From positions 40,591,829 to 40,655,828 of the forward strand of contig OX387187.1 of NCBI GenBank assembly GCA_947561395.2: 64,000 nucleotides of DNA. Direction: 5' to 3'. Of this stretch, positions 35,940-47,306 are shown piece by piece. Position 1 is the first letter of the stretch. Each line of letters opens with the position of its first letter. This DNA comes from Buxus sempervirens (Eukaryota; Streptophyta; Magnoliopsida; Buxales; Buxaceae). The notes under the pieces are model-generated. The model saw only the letters and a program-made list of their open reading frames with translations, had not been told where the DNA came from and did not search any database. The position numbers were made by a program, and so were the translations under genes.

Positions 35940-36976
35940 TAGGTGTAGTACCTTTCTGAGTCAATCATGCACCCAAGCCACAAAACAAAACAAAATCTCG
36001 TGAAACCTGTTGGAACTGAAAATAGACTTTTCAAGGAAAACACAGAGATAGAAATGACTTGAAATGGATTAAAAATGAGCAAATGGTGCTCAATCAAAGT
36101 GGCTAGTTCAGCAATCTGGACTGAACTAACCTGCCGACTTTGAACAGGTGGTATCAAAAATTGGCTTCATAAAAATTGATGAAAATTTCCAGATATAAAC
36201 TAGACAGTCTCATCTATCACATGTCTTTGGAATCACTCAAAAATTCATCCGGATGATGAAGTTATGAGCATTCTAAGACATGCTACAGATGTTGTCCTGT
36301 TTTGAAAAACCTTGAACAAGAGACCAAAACCAATGCAAGTGATCTCGACCAAAATAGCTTGAAAATCATCAAAACAATCTCATGAAGTCCTAAAAATTCA
36401 ATCTAAGGCCAAGAATCTCAGATTTTCCATATGGAACATAGAGAATCCAAAATCTAGCCTATACTAAAAAAAACAGTGAAAAGAAGTGTGTGATACTGAA
36501 AATCACATTTCTTGGAGCAAACAAAGATCAAATGCTATAGAGAGCATTGATCATAATGTTTTCTCCAGATTCAAAATAATCACTTCAGAAAAGCAACCAT
36601 AGGTGCAAAATAATCACTCCATGTTCTTCATCACATAAGGGTTCTAGTCTAAAGGATCCATTCCATCTTCTTTTTCCTCAGGCTCTCTCTTCACGTTTTA
36701 CGACTAGAGAGGATTCCCATGTTTGTTTGTTAAGAATGGCTGAAATTGAATTAAGGCTTAAAACCCCATACTCAGAGCTGTTTGGCTTCAACCGCACCTA
36801 CCCTGCGGTTGCAGTGAAAAGTGCAAGAAACCGCATACTCAGAGTGGTTTTAAGTCAGAAGCAGATTTTCGGATTTTTTATTTTTCCAATTAACTTTATT
36901 AGCTTGATTACTTGCCCAAACTCATTGTTCACCATTGGGTGGCTTCTGGATTGCCCCAAATTAGGCATTTGACACA
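35940..36976 (-). mobile_element. Diverged LTR related to the 37339 LTR family
   Basis: On the minus strand the blocks 'gtcgtaaaacgtgaag', 'ctcataacttcatcatccggatgaattttt', 'gagtgattcc' and 'gactgtctagtttatatct' occur in the same order as in the LTR at 37339-39625 (where they read 'gccgtaaaacgtgaag', 'cgctcataacttcatcgtccgaatgaatttt', 'gcagtctagtttatgtct'). TG at 36976 (minus) and a CA at about 35943 are possible ends. No clean target-site duplication found. Confidence 0.55.
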
Positions 36977-37338
36977 TTAAATGCTTGAAAAGATGCATGT
37001 ATTCAATGTGACTTGTATAATTGATAAAAAAATATGCAACACATATGTACAGAAAAAATCGTTCTCATGTCTTTAACAGAAGCCAAGAAAAGAAATACAA
37101 ATTTGCCTTCAAGAGCAAGAAATGATTACAACTTCGCCTTCTTAGGCTTGAAAAGCAAGATGAAATTCTTCAACTAAAATCAGAAAAAGGAAGCCTTCTG
37201 TAGCAGCACCTCTTGGATGTCATTTTCCTTCCATCTTCCTGCAAAAATAGGATTAGTAGCATTCATACAAAGGAGGGCATATGTTCCCACCAAAATTGGA
37301 CACCCAATGCATGGAATTTGGACTTTGGGTTGCCTCCT
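36977..37338. other. Short unassigned stretch
   Basis: Between the diverged LTR and the big element. A minus-strand frame (RRQPKVQIPCIGCPILVGTY) is open to the LTR border but matches nothing I know. Confidence 0.4.
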
Positions 37339-37428
37339 TGTAGACACCCCAAATTGCACAAACAATCATCAAAAATCATTATCTCCTTGAAAGCCAGCAC
37401 AGAAATTGAAGAAAATGAATTTTTACCT

Positions 37429-37570
37429 GTATCCGGCAACTCAGGCCGGATACAAGCAGGCCTCTTCGTATTCGGTGACAAGTACCGGATACAAGCAGTG
37501 CTTAGTGTATCCGGTATTCTATACCGGATACCTTAAGGCCCTTGTGTATCCGGTCTGACATACCGGATAC
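37429..37570. promoter_or_regulatory. Palindrome cluster 1 (LTR), 4 units at 39-bp steps
   Basis: Units of 25 bases, GTATCCGG-N9-CCGGATAC, start at 37429, 37468, 37507 and 37546. Three have perfect 8-base arms; the second has GTATTCGG on the left. Spacers are 14 bases. The cluster lies in the U3 part, about 155 bases before the LTR TATA box. Confidence 0.9.
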
Positions 37571-37725
37571 ATAAGTTTTGCTCAAAATTAGGGTTTTCTG
37601 AGAGAAATCACTTGTTACCATCATGTCCCTCATTTAATGAGGGGAAATATCGGAAACAACCCTAGGGTTAAGGTTGGGGGGTTCTAGACATTAAGTTGTG
37701 TCTACCAATGACCTTAGCCTTTGCC

Positions 37726-37733
37726 TATAAATA
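37726..37733 (+). promoter_or_regulatory. LTR TATA box
   Basis: TATAAATA in 'ttgcctataaatagg', conserved at 60106-60113 in the related solo LTR. Confidence 0.75.
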
Positions 37734-39627
37734 GGTGTCTCCTCTTCAAGCAAATGGCCAAGTTTTGGAGATCGAAGAACTTCGAGTGAAGAAGGGAACC
37801 GCTGCCGGATTGCTTCCAGAACCCCAGGTAAGCCTCAACCCTCATTTATTTTCTCTATTTAATTTATTAGATCTAGATCTCTTCTTCTACCTTTCTGTAG
37901 AATAAAGCCTCTTTTTGTGTGTGGAAATCCTTCCCCGGCTCAAAGTATCTCAAGACTCCCGCTAGCCGTAAAACGTGAAGGCGGGATCTAGGAGAAACGA
38001 GACTGGGGATTGACCCTAGTGCTAAAACCCATGTAGCATAAGGCTTTTTGAATGATTGAAAACCGTTCTATAATCAAAGTACCCTTGATTATCTCGAAGA
38101 ATCGTGTTTAACGGGGAGAGAGAACAGAGGGAAACGATAATGGAACGGAACCCTAGGCTATTTTAGAACCTCATTTTGATGGAGATATATGCATGCTATG
38201 TTGTTCTATTGATCTTATATGGTTTCTCACATTTGCACATACATAGCACCGTTTTGACGGGATAGGCTCATATTTGGGGTTTATTACATTCATTGTGATA
38301 AATCTCAAATAAATGGCCTCAATCAAATTCTGGAATGTTTTAAATGTTTTTCAAAAGTTTTACATTCATCTCACACGAATCTCACACACTTGATCACAGT
38401 TTTGAGTCGGTTTTACTCAAAAGTGGCCTAACTGGACAGCACCTGTACCCTTACTTCAGACGCTCATAACTTCATCGTCCGAATGAATTTTGGAGCGATT
38501 CTAGAACCATAGGAAAGGTGAGGCAGTCTAGTTTATGTCTACCAAATTTCATAAATTTCTATCAAACGGATTTTTGACACCTTTCAGTCGAAGTTGAGTG
38601 GACAGTTCAGGTTCAAATACAGAACTTGTCACTTCGACGGAGCGTCATGTGTTCGTTTTAAGTCAGATTCGAGTGATTTTTGTTTCTGAGTACTCCCTTA
38701 TGAGTCTATTTTCAAATCCAGTTGGTTTCATAATTTTTGGATTCCATTTGAATTATTGGTAGCCGATTTATTCAGAACTGTTCATTTGTACTTTTCTGGG
38801 TAAATCTGTGATCTTCGGGGCCTGTTCGGGAGACCACCCAAGGCACATCCGAAGGGATTTTTATATGAGGCTAGTTTCTTTTGAAATATGGCCATACAGA
38901 CTTCAATCACACCAAATTTCGTGGATTTTTATGGAGTGGAGTTTTCTATGCAATTTCCCAAAGTTGCCCACTTATCACTTTTAAAAATCCCGAGCAGCAA
39001 CTTCAAAGGAGCATAACTCCTAGGATTTTTATCAGAATGAAGTGAAATTTTGCATGAGACCCTTATTTACTATAATCTTTCAAATGGATTTGGTTTGATT
39101 TGATTTAAAATTATATTTGGATGATTTCAAGACAAATGGCATGACTTTTCACCGAATTCTCCGGATTTGATTCAACTTGGTTTTTGAATAACTTGTACTT
39201 TGATTTCCATCTTTTTGTGATATTCCAGAAATGATATTGACATAAGAGAGGATCTAGAATCCATTTAGATCTTCACGTGAAAATATCATACATTGGTCAT
39301 TTTTCAAGGTTTTCTATGATTTTAGCAAGCTTTCTTATTTTTGCATGAACATACACTTGGCTACCACTTCGTGTGGATGAATGGGGGTGCCTAACACCTT
39401 CCCCCGTTCATAATCTAATCCCCTTACCCATCTCTGGATTTGATTTTCAAGTAGGGTTATTTTTTATCCTAGAATGTTTCTTTTGTCTCTTGTTTTGCTT
39501 ATTTTTTATCCTTTGGTGTCCATTCTCACCCCAAAATTATGAATGGTGGCGACTCTCCTATTTTTGCGTTGAGCCCGTATGTTGATGGAGGGATGATCAT
39601 TCCGGTGATTTTTCCATGTCTCACAAC

Positions 39628-39645
39628 TGGTGACTCTGCTGGGGA
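39628..39645 (+). other. Primer-binding site
   Basis: TGGTGACTCTGCTGGGGA begins with TGG two bases after the LTR end, as required for pairing with a tRNA 3' CCA end. PBS sequences of this kind are found in Tat/Ogre elements; the tRNA species was not verified. Confidence 0.75.
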
Positions 39646-41151
39646 TGTGTGGATTTAAGCCATTTTTTTGTATATTCATGCTTTTTACTTACTTTTGAAG
39701 GCTTGCTATTTGTTTATTTTGCTTGTGTATGTTGAATTTCAAATTTAATGTGTATGATTAGAAAGTTCACATGTATAAAGGCATGGGCATGTTGCTTGAT
39801 TTTTGCTTAAAGGAAAAACCCATATTGTTATATGACTTTGCTATATTATGTGATTAGCATATGTTATTTTGGGGTTTCAATGCCATGAGCTAAAAAAATA
39901 AAATAAAATATATACAATATGTGAAATCTGGATTTTGTGTTTCTCTTGGGTATTCAAGCATGTTTCCCATGAATAAAGCTATTTTCTTGCTTAATGTTTG
40001 TTTTATGCCATGTTTTGGATTTGGGGGTATATGATGACATGATTTGAGCATGAAAACAATGGGCAAAAATCTGTAAATACAGTAGCCATTAGGATGGTTT
40101 TCAAGCATGTTTTCCCTCATTAAAACACTTTTGTATCATGTCAAGTAGTTGCTAAATTTTTAGGCATTAATTTGGGGTATAAGGGAAGCACTTTTGAGCA
40201 TGAAAATTCTGGAAATTTTAGTGTATATTTGGGGGATTTCAAGCATGTTTTATCTCATTGAAACACTTTTGAACCATGGCAAGTAGTGCTAAAATTTTAG
40301 GCTCCAATTTGGGTAGAAACGGTACACTTTGAGCATGAAAAAGAGCATGAAATCTGGAATTTTAGGAATGCTTTTGGGTTTCAAGCATGCTTACATGAGT
40401 TAATTGTTTTTTGTACAAATATCATGTTTTGTATACTACTTTTTGGGCATGTAGTATTTTTTGTGCATATTTAGTTGTTTTGGTGCTTGCTTGCTTGTAT
40501 TTAGCTTCATTATTTTGTCATATATGCCTTGGCTTGGGATGAATGCATGGCTACGAAAAAGAGTGGCAAGGGGCTGGGACGTTGTGAATGTTACCACAAT
40601 TTTAAATTGCACTTGAGCGCTTGAAACGATTTGCACAGCCTACCCTTTACCTATTAGGAAGTTGAACCATGAATGTGTATAGCGTGGCACACCGAGGTCG
40701 TGACTTCGGAAAGCGAAAGTGAAAACATTTACCTTAGAATCTGGGTCAATGATGTGATGACAATGGGATCTGTGATTCGATTCCGGGCATCACTAGACTT
40801 GAGTTCTAAGTTGCCAATTAAGCCAAAACCCAAAAACCATACGCTTGAAGGTGGAGAAACACATTTTCAACTAAAAGCACACAATTGCGTTTGGGGAATT
40901 GGGTGTAAATGTGGAAAGGCCGTTTGCATGTTTTACAGGCCAAGGTATAATATGAATACCATATTGAATGAAGGTAATACAAGGTGGCAAGGTAAAGCCA
41001 TGTTCTTTTCCTAAATTTGGGGAATTTTGCAAGTATGATGTCCAAGCCCAATTTGGGGCAAGTTTTGAAGGTCAAGATAAGGTGAACACCAAGTGGGAAT
41101 GAAAAAAAACAAACCCGGTGAAAAAAAAGAGTCAAAATGGCCATTTCGGCA
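39646..41151 (+). other. Element leader, noncoding, with diverged repeats
   Basis: Between the PBS and cluster 2. From about 39930 to 40400 a unit of roughly 130 bases with 'tttcaagcatgttt', 'cacttttga' and 'gagcatgaaaa' recurs three to four times. The frame at 40673-41014 has no recognised domain. Confidence 0.55.
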
Positions 41152-41293
41152 GTAACCGGCAACTCAGGCCGGTTACGAATAACCTTGTGCATATCCGGTA
41201 TATAATGCCGGATACAAAGGGCTATGCGTGTATCCGGTCATTGTGACCGGATACGTTAAGCCATACCCTTATCCGGTCATTAATGCCGGATAC
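41152..41293. promoter_or_regulatory. Palindrome cluster 2 (leader), 4 units at 39-bp steps
   Basis: Units start at 41152, 41191, 41230 and 41269. The first has changed arms on both sides, GTAACCGG and CCGGTTAC, so pairing is kept by a compensating change. The third is perfect; the second and fourth differ only in the outermost base. No TATA box is apparent next to it on either strand. Confidence 0.9.
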
Positions 41294-41584
41294 ATGCAGA
41301 AACTCAATAAATTGGCTTTTTCAGCCCGAATTTTCAGAATAAAAATGCCTAAACACTGTGTATAATCCTTAGGCACCCCAAAGAAAATATAAAAATGTGA
41401 AAAAAAAATAAAATAAAACAAATAAAAAAAATGTATATTCATTTAGGATTAAACCTAAGGTTGAAACTCAAAGAATGAGCTAAGGTGTCATTTTTTTTTA
41501 CATCAATTCAATTCAAACATGTGTCAATCAAGCTTTAGAACTTGAAAATCATCTAAAATGCATCAAATTTCAAAAAAATAAAAC

Positions 41585-43210
41585 CCTTGATTGGTCTCCT
41601 TTTTACCAATCAAATCAAATCAAAAATTGGGACCTTGGAAGCCCTAAAATATTCCATAAAAACCCTTGGTTGGTCTCCTTTTTACCAATCAAGTCAAAAA
41701 AAGTGGGACCTCTGCAACCCTAGAATATTCCACGAACCCTTGATTGGTCTCCTTTTTACCAATCAAGTCAAAAAAAAGTGGGACCTCTGGAAGCCCTAGA
41801 ATATTCCATGAACCCTTGATTGGTCTCCTTCTTACCAATCAAATCAAATCAAAAATTGGGACCTTTGGAAGCCCTAAAATATTCCATAAAAACTCTTGAT
41901 TGGTCTCCTTTTTATCAATCAAGTAAAAAAAAGTGGGACCTCTGGAAGCCCTAGAATATTCCATGAACCCTTGATTGGTCTCCTTTTTACCAATCAAATC
42001 AAATAAAAAATTGGGACCCTTGGAAGCCCTAAAATATTCCATAAAAAACCCTTGATTGGTCTCCTCTTTACCAATCAAGTCAAAAAAAAGTGGGACCTCT
42101 AGAAGCCCTAGAATATTCCATGAACCCTTGATTGGTCTCCTTTTTACCAATCAAATCAAATCAAAAATTGGGACCCTTGGAAGCCCTAAAATATTCCATA
42201 AAAACCCTTGAGTGGTCTCCTTTTTACCAATCAAGTCAAAAAAAGTGGGACCTATGGAAGCCCTAGAATATTCCATGAACCCTTGATTGGTCTCCTTTTT
42301 ACCAATCAAATCAAATCAAAAATTGGGACCCTTGGAAGCCCTAAAATATTCCATAAAAACCCTTGATTGGTCTCCTTTTTACCAATCAAGTCAAAAAAAG
42401 TGGGACCTCTGGAAGCCCTAGAATATTCCATGAACCCTTGATTGGTCTCCTTTTTACCAATCAAATCAAATCAAAAATTGGGACCCTTGGAAGCCCTAAA
42501 ATATTCCATAAAAACCCTTGATTGGTCTCCTCTTTACCAATCAAGTCAAAAAAAGTGGGACCTCTGGAAGCCCTAGAATATTCCATGAACCCTTGATTGG
42601 TCTCCTTTTTACCAATCAAATCAAATCAAAAATTGGGACCCTTGGAAGCCCTAAAATATTCCATAAAAACCCTTGATTGGTGTCCTTTTTACCAATCAAG
42701 TCAAAAAAAGTGGGACCTCTAGAAGCCCTAGAATATTCCATGAACCCTTGATTGGTCTCCTTTTTACCAATCAAATCAAATCAAAAATTGGGACCTTTGC
42801 AAGCCCTAAAATATTCCATAAAAACCCTTGATTGGTCTCCTTTTTACCAATCAAGTCACAAAAAAGTGGGACCTCTGGAAGCCCTAGAATATTCCATAAA
42901 AACCCTTGATTGGTCTCCTTTTTACCAATCAAATCAAATCAAAAATTGGGACCCTTGGAAGCCCTATTATATTCCCTATTAACCCTTGATTGGTCTCCTT
43001 TTTACCAATCAAGTCAAAAAAAGTGGGACCTCTGGAAGCCCTAGAATATTCCATGAACCCTTGATTGGTCTCCTTTTTACCAATCAAATCAAATCAAAAA
43101 TTGGGACCCTTGGAAGCCCTAAAATATTCCATAAAAACCCTTGGTTTGTCTCCTTTTTATCAATCAAGTCAAAAAAAAAGTGGGACCTCTGGAAGCCCTA
43201 GAATATTCCA
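41585..43210. repeat. CCAAT-dyad satellite, dimeric higher-order repeat
   Basis: About 21 monomers of 75-80 bases, each with TTGATTGG-N11-CCAATCAA. Two monomer types mostly alternate: one with 'aaatcaaatcaaaaattgggaccc' and 'aaaatattccataaaa', the other with 'aagtcaaaaaaagtgggacctct' and 'agaatattccatgaa'. This makes a dimer of about 156 bases. The array sits in the element leader, between cluster 2 and gag. Confidence 0.93.
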
Positions 43211-43378
43211 AAACAAAAAAAACAAAAAAAACAAAAAAAACAAAAAAAACAAAAAAAACAAAAAAAACAAAAAAAACAAAAAAAACAAAAAAAACAAAAA
43301 AAACAAAAAAACAAAAAAAAAAAAAACAAAAAAAAACAAAAAAAACCAAAAAAACCAAAAAAACAAAAAGAAAAAAAA
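43211..43378. repeat. (CAAAAAAA)n simple repeat
   Basis: A-rich run with C every eight bases, decaying into longer A runs. The frames through it are artefacts. Confidence 0.95.
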
Positions 43379-43544
43379 ATCTGGATTGGTGTTCACCTAA
43401 CCTACTGGTTTACATGTATAGGGGCGTGACTCAAGTTAAATGGAAGCTAACATGTTCTGTTCATTTTTTTCCCCAGGTACATTTACTTGCAACCCAAGTA
43501 CACTTGCAATCATTGCTCCAGTAACCAGATCTAAAGCCCGCACC

Positions 43545-43919
43545 ATGAACACTGAAGAGAACCAAGCCCAAGCCACCGTACCTACTCAGGACTTTGCTCA
43601 GCTGCAAGAGCAGGTGGCCAGTCTGGCCAAGATGCTGGGAGACTTACTGGCGGCTCAGGCCCAACAGGCTCAAGCCCAAAATCAAGCATCGACTTCTCAT
43701 CAGGCACTACCACCGCAAGCCTACATGCTGCCTCCGGCTCAACCCATGCCTGAGCCCGTTTCTGAACCAGTCCCTGAACCCATTCTGATCAGGGAAAATG
43801 CAGCAGAATCTGAGAAAGAGCTGGAGAAAGAAAAGGCTAGGGAAGAAATGGAAAAGAAAATGCTGCTCAAGATAGAAAGCATCCAGGCAGAGCTGAAGGA
43901 GGTGAGGGGGGGAAGCAGC
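43545..43919 (+). pseudogene. gag: gag, N-terminal part
   Basis: Begins MNTEENQAQATVPTQDFAQL; an upstream in-frame GTG/ATG-like stretch to 43440 is less likely. It has a coiled-coil-prone segment (QLQEQVASLAKMLGDLLAAQ), a Pro/Gln-rich middle, and a charged helix (EKELEKEKAREEMEKKMLLK). It is cut in the codons for GGSS by a solo LTR and resumes at 47307 in the same frame once the LTR and one GCAGC copy are removed. In the particle, Gag forms the shell around the RNA. Confidence 0.85.
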
Positions 43920-44039
43920 TGTAAGCACCTCATTTTTGCGCTCCTAGAAAAACCAGAAATGCAAACCCTGGACAGAAAGTCAAACCCTAAGGGGTGAAAA
44001 GTTGACTTTTTGATCAAATGAAATTGGCCACCTTGCTTT

Positions 44040-44545
44040 ATCTCAATCAATAGAGAATCTCGACACGGTTCCAACGCAACTGGGTTTGCAGGAATCGGGG
44101 TCCGGATGAAGGTTCTGCGGGCGGTCAAACTTAAGGAAAAGCCGAGAGTTGACTTTTTCTCGAATTCCGTGCCAAGTACCTAGCTTTATACCATTGGATA
44201 GAGAATCTCGACACGGTTCCAACGCAACTGAGTTTGCAGGAATCGGGGTCCGGATGAAGGTTCTGCGGGCGGTGAAACTTGAGCAAAGCCAAAAGTTGAC
44301 TTTCTGCTAAAATCCGATCCAGAGACCTACCCCTAGGTCATTGGATAGAGAATCTCAACACGGTTCTAACGCAACCGAGTTTGCAGGAATCGGGGTCCGA
44401 ATGAAGGTTCTGCGGGCGGTCAAACTTGAGCAGAGCCAAAAGTTGACTTTCTGCTAAAATCCGATCCGGAGGCCTACCCCTAGGTCATGGGATGGAGGGC
44501 TCCGATACGATTCTAATGAAACTAAGTTTGCCCAGATCGGAGTCT
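44040..44545. repeat. LTR subrepeats, four units of about 145 bp
   Basis: 'atagagaatctcgacacggttccaacgcaac', 'gtttgcaggaatcggggtcc' and 'gttctgcgggcggt' recur at about 44050, 44205 and 44345; a diverged fourth copy lies at about 44480. The window-left relative shows three such units. Confidence 0.9.
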
Positions 44546-44896
44546 GGATGAAGGAAATATGAGCTGACGAAATTCCCGGGCAGCAAAACCGGCAATCTGC
44601 GCACGTGGCAAAAAGCTGCACACGTGGCGAGTGGTGCAGGAAAATATCTCGGGGATTAAATCCGTAAATATCCAAACATACGAAATATCCCAGGGACTAA
44701 ATCCGTGAAAATCCGAGAATATCGGATTAAATCAAAAATTGCCAGGGACTAAATCCGATTTTTTTAGATTTTTACGTCCGGCGAGCGGCGGCATTAAATG
44801 ATTTTCATCATTATGCCACTCGCGCGGACGTGGCGAGCGGCATGCGCTCACCTGGAGCTGGGCGCCAGTGTGGGCGCATCCCTTTTTTTTCTCTCT

Positions 44897-44904
44897 TATA
44901 TAAG
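44897..44904 (+). promoter_or_regulatory. TATA box of the solo LTR
   Basis: TATATAAG in 'ctcttatataagccgcgc', followed by the probable transcribed region of this LTR. Confidence 0.6.
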
Positions 44905-45994
44905 CCGCGCGGCATTTCGCGCACAGGGGTTGGAAGATTTTTCGAAAAAAAAACTAAGTCTTCGGAGTTTTTGAAGGTTCGACGGGTTTTTGGTTTTGTT
45001 TTCTTCTTCCTTCACCCGAAGCCCCCCCCCCCCCCCCCCCTTTTTCTCTTCACCCCGGCTTTCCTCCCCGAAAACCCCAAGCTCCCCACCCTCCTTTGGT
45101 TCTCCTCCAGTCCACCCAAGCAAGTGGAAGCTTGCTACTGTTGGTGCGGTAAAGAGGAGGCTCCGGCCGCTGTCCGACTTCAAGGAGGCTCCCCCACTCA
45201 GCTCCAGAACTCAAGAACCACCAGGTAAACATCCCTGTTACTTTGGGTTATACATATATGAGCATGTGATGTTTTTTTCGTAAGCCGATCTTATTCGGTG
45301 GTATGAGGCCACAGCCATGAAACCATGTTTTTTTGTTCACCTCCATCTGATGAAGACCACCAAGTAAGGAAGAGGAAGATGCGTGTGTTGCTCGCGCCGA
45401 AAAGGGAGCATGTTCCCAAGTTCCCTTCATCCATTGTACCCCTGTAAACCCCCCTCCTCATTCCCTTCTTCGGATGTTAAGGTGCATGCTTGAAGGTCTA
45501 GTCGTGGATGGGAGTACATGTAATGTCTGCATGTGGTTCCTTTTGTTTTTTAATTGCTAGGGTTGCTAACATGCTGCTTGTGCACCCTTGAGCATGCTCC
45601 CATCACCCCCCCCCCCTCCTTTTTCAAGCTGTTAATGCATCTGTACCAGTTTTTTATCGGGTTTGTTTTCTTTCTTCTAAAAGATTTTGGGTTGTGGGAT
45701 GAAGCATGAAGCATGTTTAGATTAATTTCCATACAAGTTTAAGTGCCTTCTGGGGAGTGGTCGAAGCCCGGGGAAGTGTCCTGGGCATATTATTCGTGAA
45801 GTATTTTGAATGCATGTTTGTATTGTGAGTTTTCCGGGTTTTCAAAACTTGAAATAAAATGTGTTTAGCTTAAATCCAAAATTAGTTGGGAGGTGTTCTG
45901 GGCAAGTTGGGAGGCTAGTGGAACAGTTACAGACCGAAAAAAATCGGCCAGAGTTGGAGATCTCAAAAAAACAGAGAGTTGAAAATCGCAGTGA

Positions 45995-46255
45995 GCTGCC
46001 GCCCACCTGGCGCTCACCTAGGAGGTGGGCGCCCCTTTCATCTCACTTCCCGCCGAGCTGGCGCCCACCTGGCGCTCAGCTCGCGCCCACCAAAAACCAA
46101 GTGAAAATTCTGGCGCCCTTCTCGCGCCCATCTCGCGCTCACCTCCCGCCCAGCTCGCGCTCACCTGGTATCGGATGAGCGCCAGGTCAAAATTTCGCCC
46201 GGTTCTAGCGCCCATCTGGCGCCCACCTAGCGCTCACTTCAGGAGGTGAGCGCCA
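45995..46255. repeat. GC-rich minisatellite 'gcgcccacctggcgctca'
   Basis: Imperfect units of about 18-30 bases with 'ggcgcccacc' and 'gcgctcacct', the counterpart of 1-240 in opposite orientation. Confidence 0.85.
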
Positions 46256-47306
46256 GGTCCAAAACAGGCCGAATTGTTATTTTTTTTGAAAATTCCAAAA
46301 ATACCCTTGGACCCAGCACAATGAGCCAGTTTTTTTTCTGACAGAGTGTCCATCTTGTGTTTTTTTGGTAATTATTGCTAGATGTGAATGCCATTTACGA
46401 ACCGAACCAAATAAACCAATAGGGTTTCTGGGCCCCCGGTCCAACTTGACTTCCAGTGGGCCTTCCAACGGGGCCCACCCAGCCCAATAAACACCAAAGC
46501 ATGCCATTAAATAACTTAAGTAAAATGAACAATTTGAACTGGGCGGGCCAAACCCAATGCGGCCCACCCGAGACCAAGGGCAAGGGCCTACCGGGCCCGC
46601 CAAAGCCCACCAACCAAACCAAGGAAGGGTGCAAACCCTAATTTCTGGTAACTTGGGCTTACAAGCCCAGATTTGGACTACGGGCCCCAAGCCCAGTGTC
46701 CAGCTCACTTTGGCAGATTAAAAAGATAAATCTAATAAAAATACTTGGCCACCATGTGGGCCCACCTTAGGGGCCCACAAACCAGTCCGGCCCACTTGTG
46801 CATGAAAAACACTTAATCTTCAAAGCTTAACTTAAAGTAAAATATGTTGAACTAACCAAAGCCCAAAAGACCTCTCAGGCTAGACTGAGGTCCACAAGGG
46901 TACACGGGCTTCACTAAGCCCACCAAGGATACCGTGGGCCTTCCAACAGGGCCCACCCAACCAGACCCAGATCACCTAATTAAACAAGATAAAAGCAATT
47001 AAAGGGACCCACACCACTCAGGTGGTCCCGCCAGACTTAACCAAACTGCATATCGGATTAGGAATCGGGTGAGACCAATGGAAGCTGACTCAAACCAGGG
47101 AACCCACGGGACCCGTCATCCGACGGGGTGGACCGGGGTGTCTACGAACTTCCCCAGACCACAACCGAGAACAGACTTAGAATCTCAAGCCGCAGACCGA
47201 AAGCCCTAATAGACAGGATTAGGCACCCAGGTGTCCGCCTGCACCCCATCAGGCGGTGGCGACTCCGAATTACCCCGTGCCGAGTTTCCCACCCGCGCAC
47301 AGCAGC

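Larger units (their letters stand above)
37339..39625 (+). repeat. 5' LTR
   Basis: TGTAGACACCCC to TGTCTCACA, 2287 bases, closely matching 59718-61987 over its whole length with scattered substitutions. It contains the palindrome cluster (37429-37570), a TATA box at 37726 and the end block 'gtggcgactctcc...ttgagcccgt'. The primer-binding site follows two bases after the end, which identifies it as the 5' LTR. Confidence 0.92.
43920..47301 (+). mobile_element. Foreign solo LTR in gag, 3382 bp
   Basis: TGTAAGCACC to CGCGCACA, flanked by GCAGC (43915-43919, 47302-47306). It belongs to the same family as 1-1731. It holds four subrepeats around 'gcaggaatcggggtccggatgaagg' (44040-44545), a TATA box at 44897, a 19-base C run at 45022 and a GC-rich minisatellite. 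No retroelement genes remain between its ends, so it is a solo LTR. Confidence 0.92.

Noticed and set aside
37429..37570. Palindrome clusters as bacterial operators or rho-independent terminators
   Set aside because: Plant nuclear context, no T-run after the hairpins, and fixed 39-base steps at several promoters fit a eukaryotic promoter module better.
41585..43210. CRISPR-like regular repeats
   Set aside because: Eukaryotic tandem satellite: monomers are contiguous, there are no unique spacers and no cas genes, and the array sits in a retroelement leader.
43164..43396. Phe/Val- and Lys/Thr-rich frames
   Set aside because: Produced by the (CAAAAAAA)n simple repeat.
46277..46708. Frames on both strands in the GC-rich end of the solo LTR
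   Set aside because: Open by composition ('gggccca'-type repeats), inside a solo LTR, with no domain.
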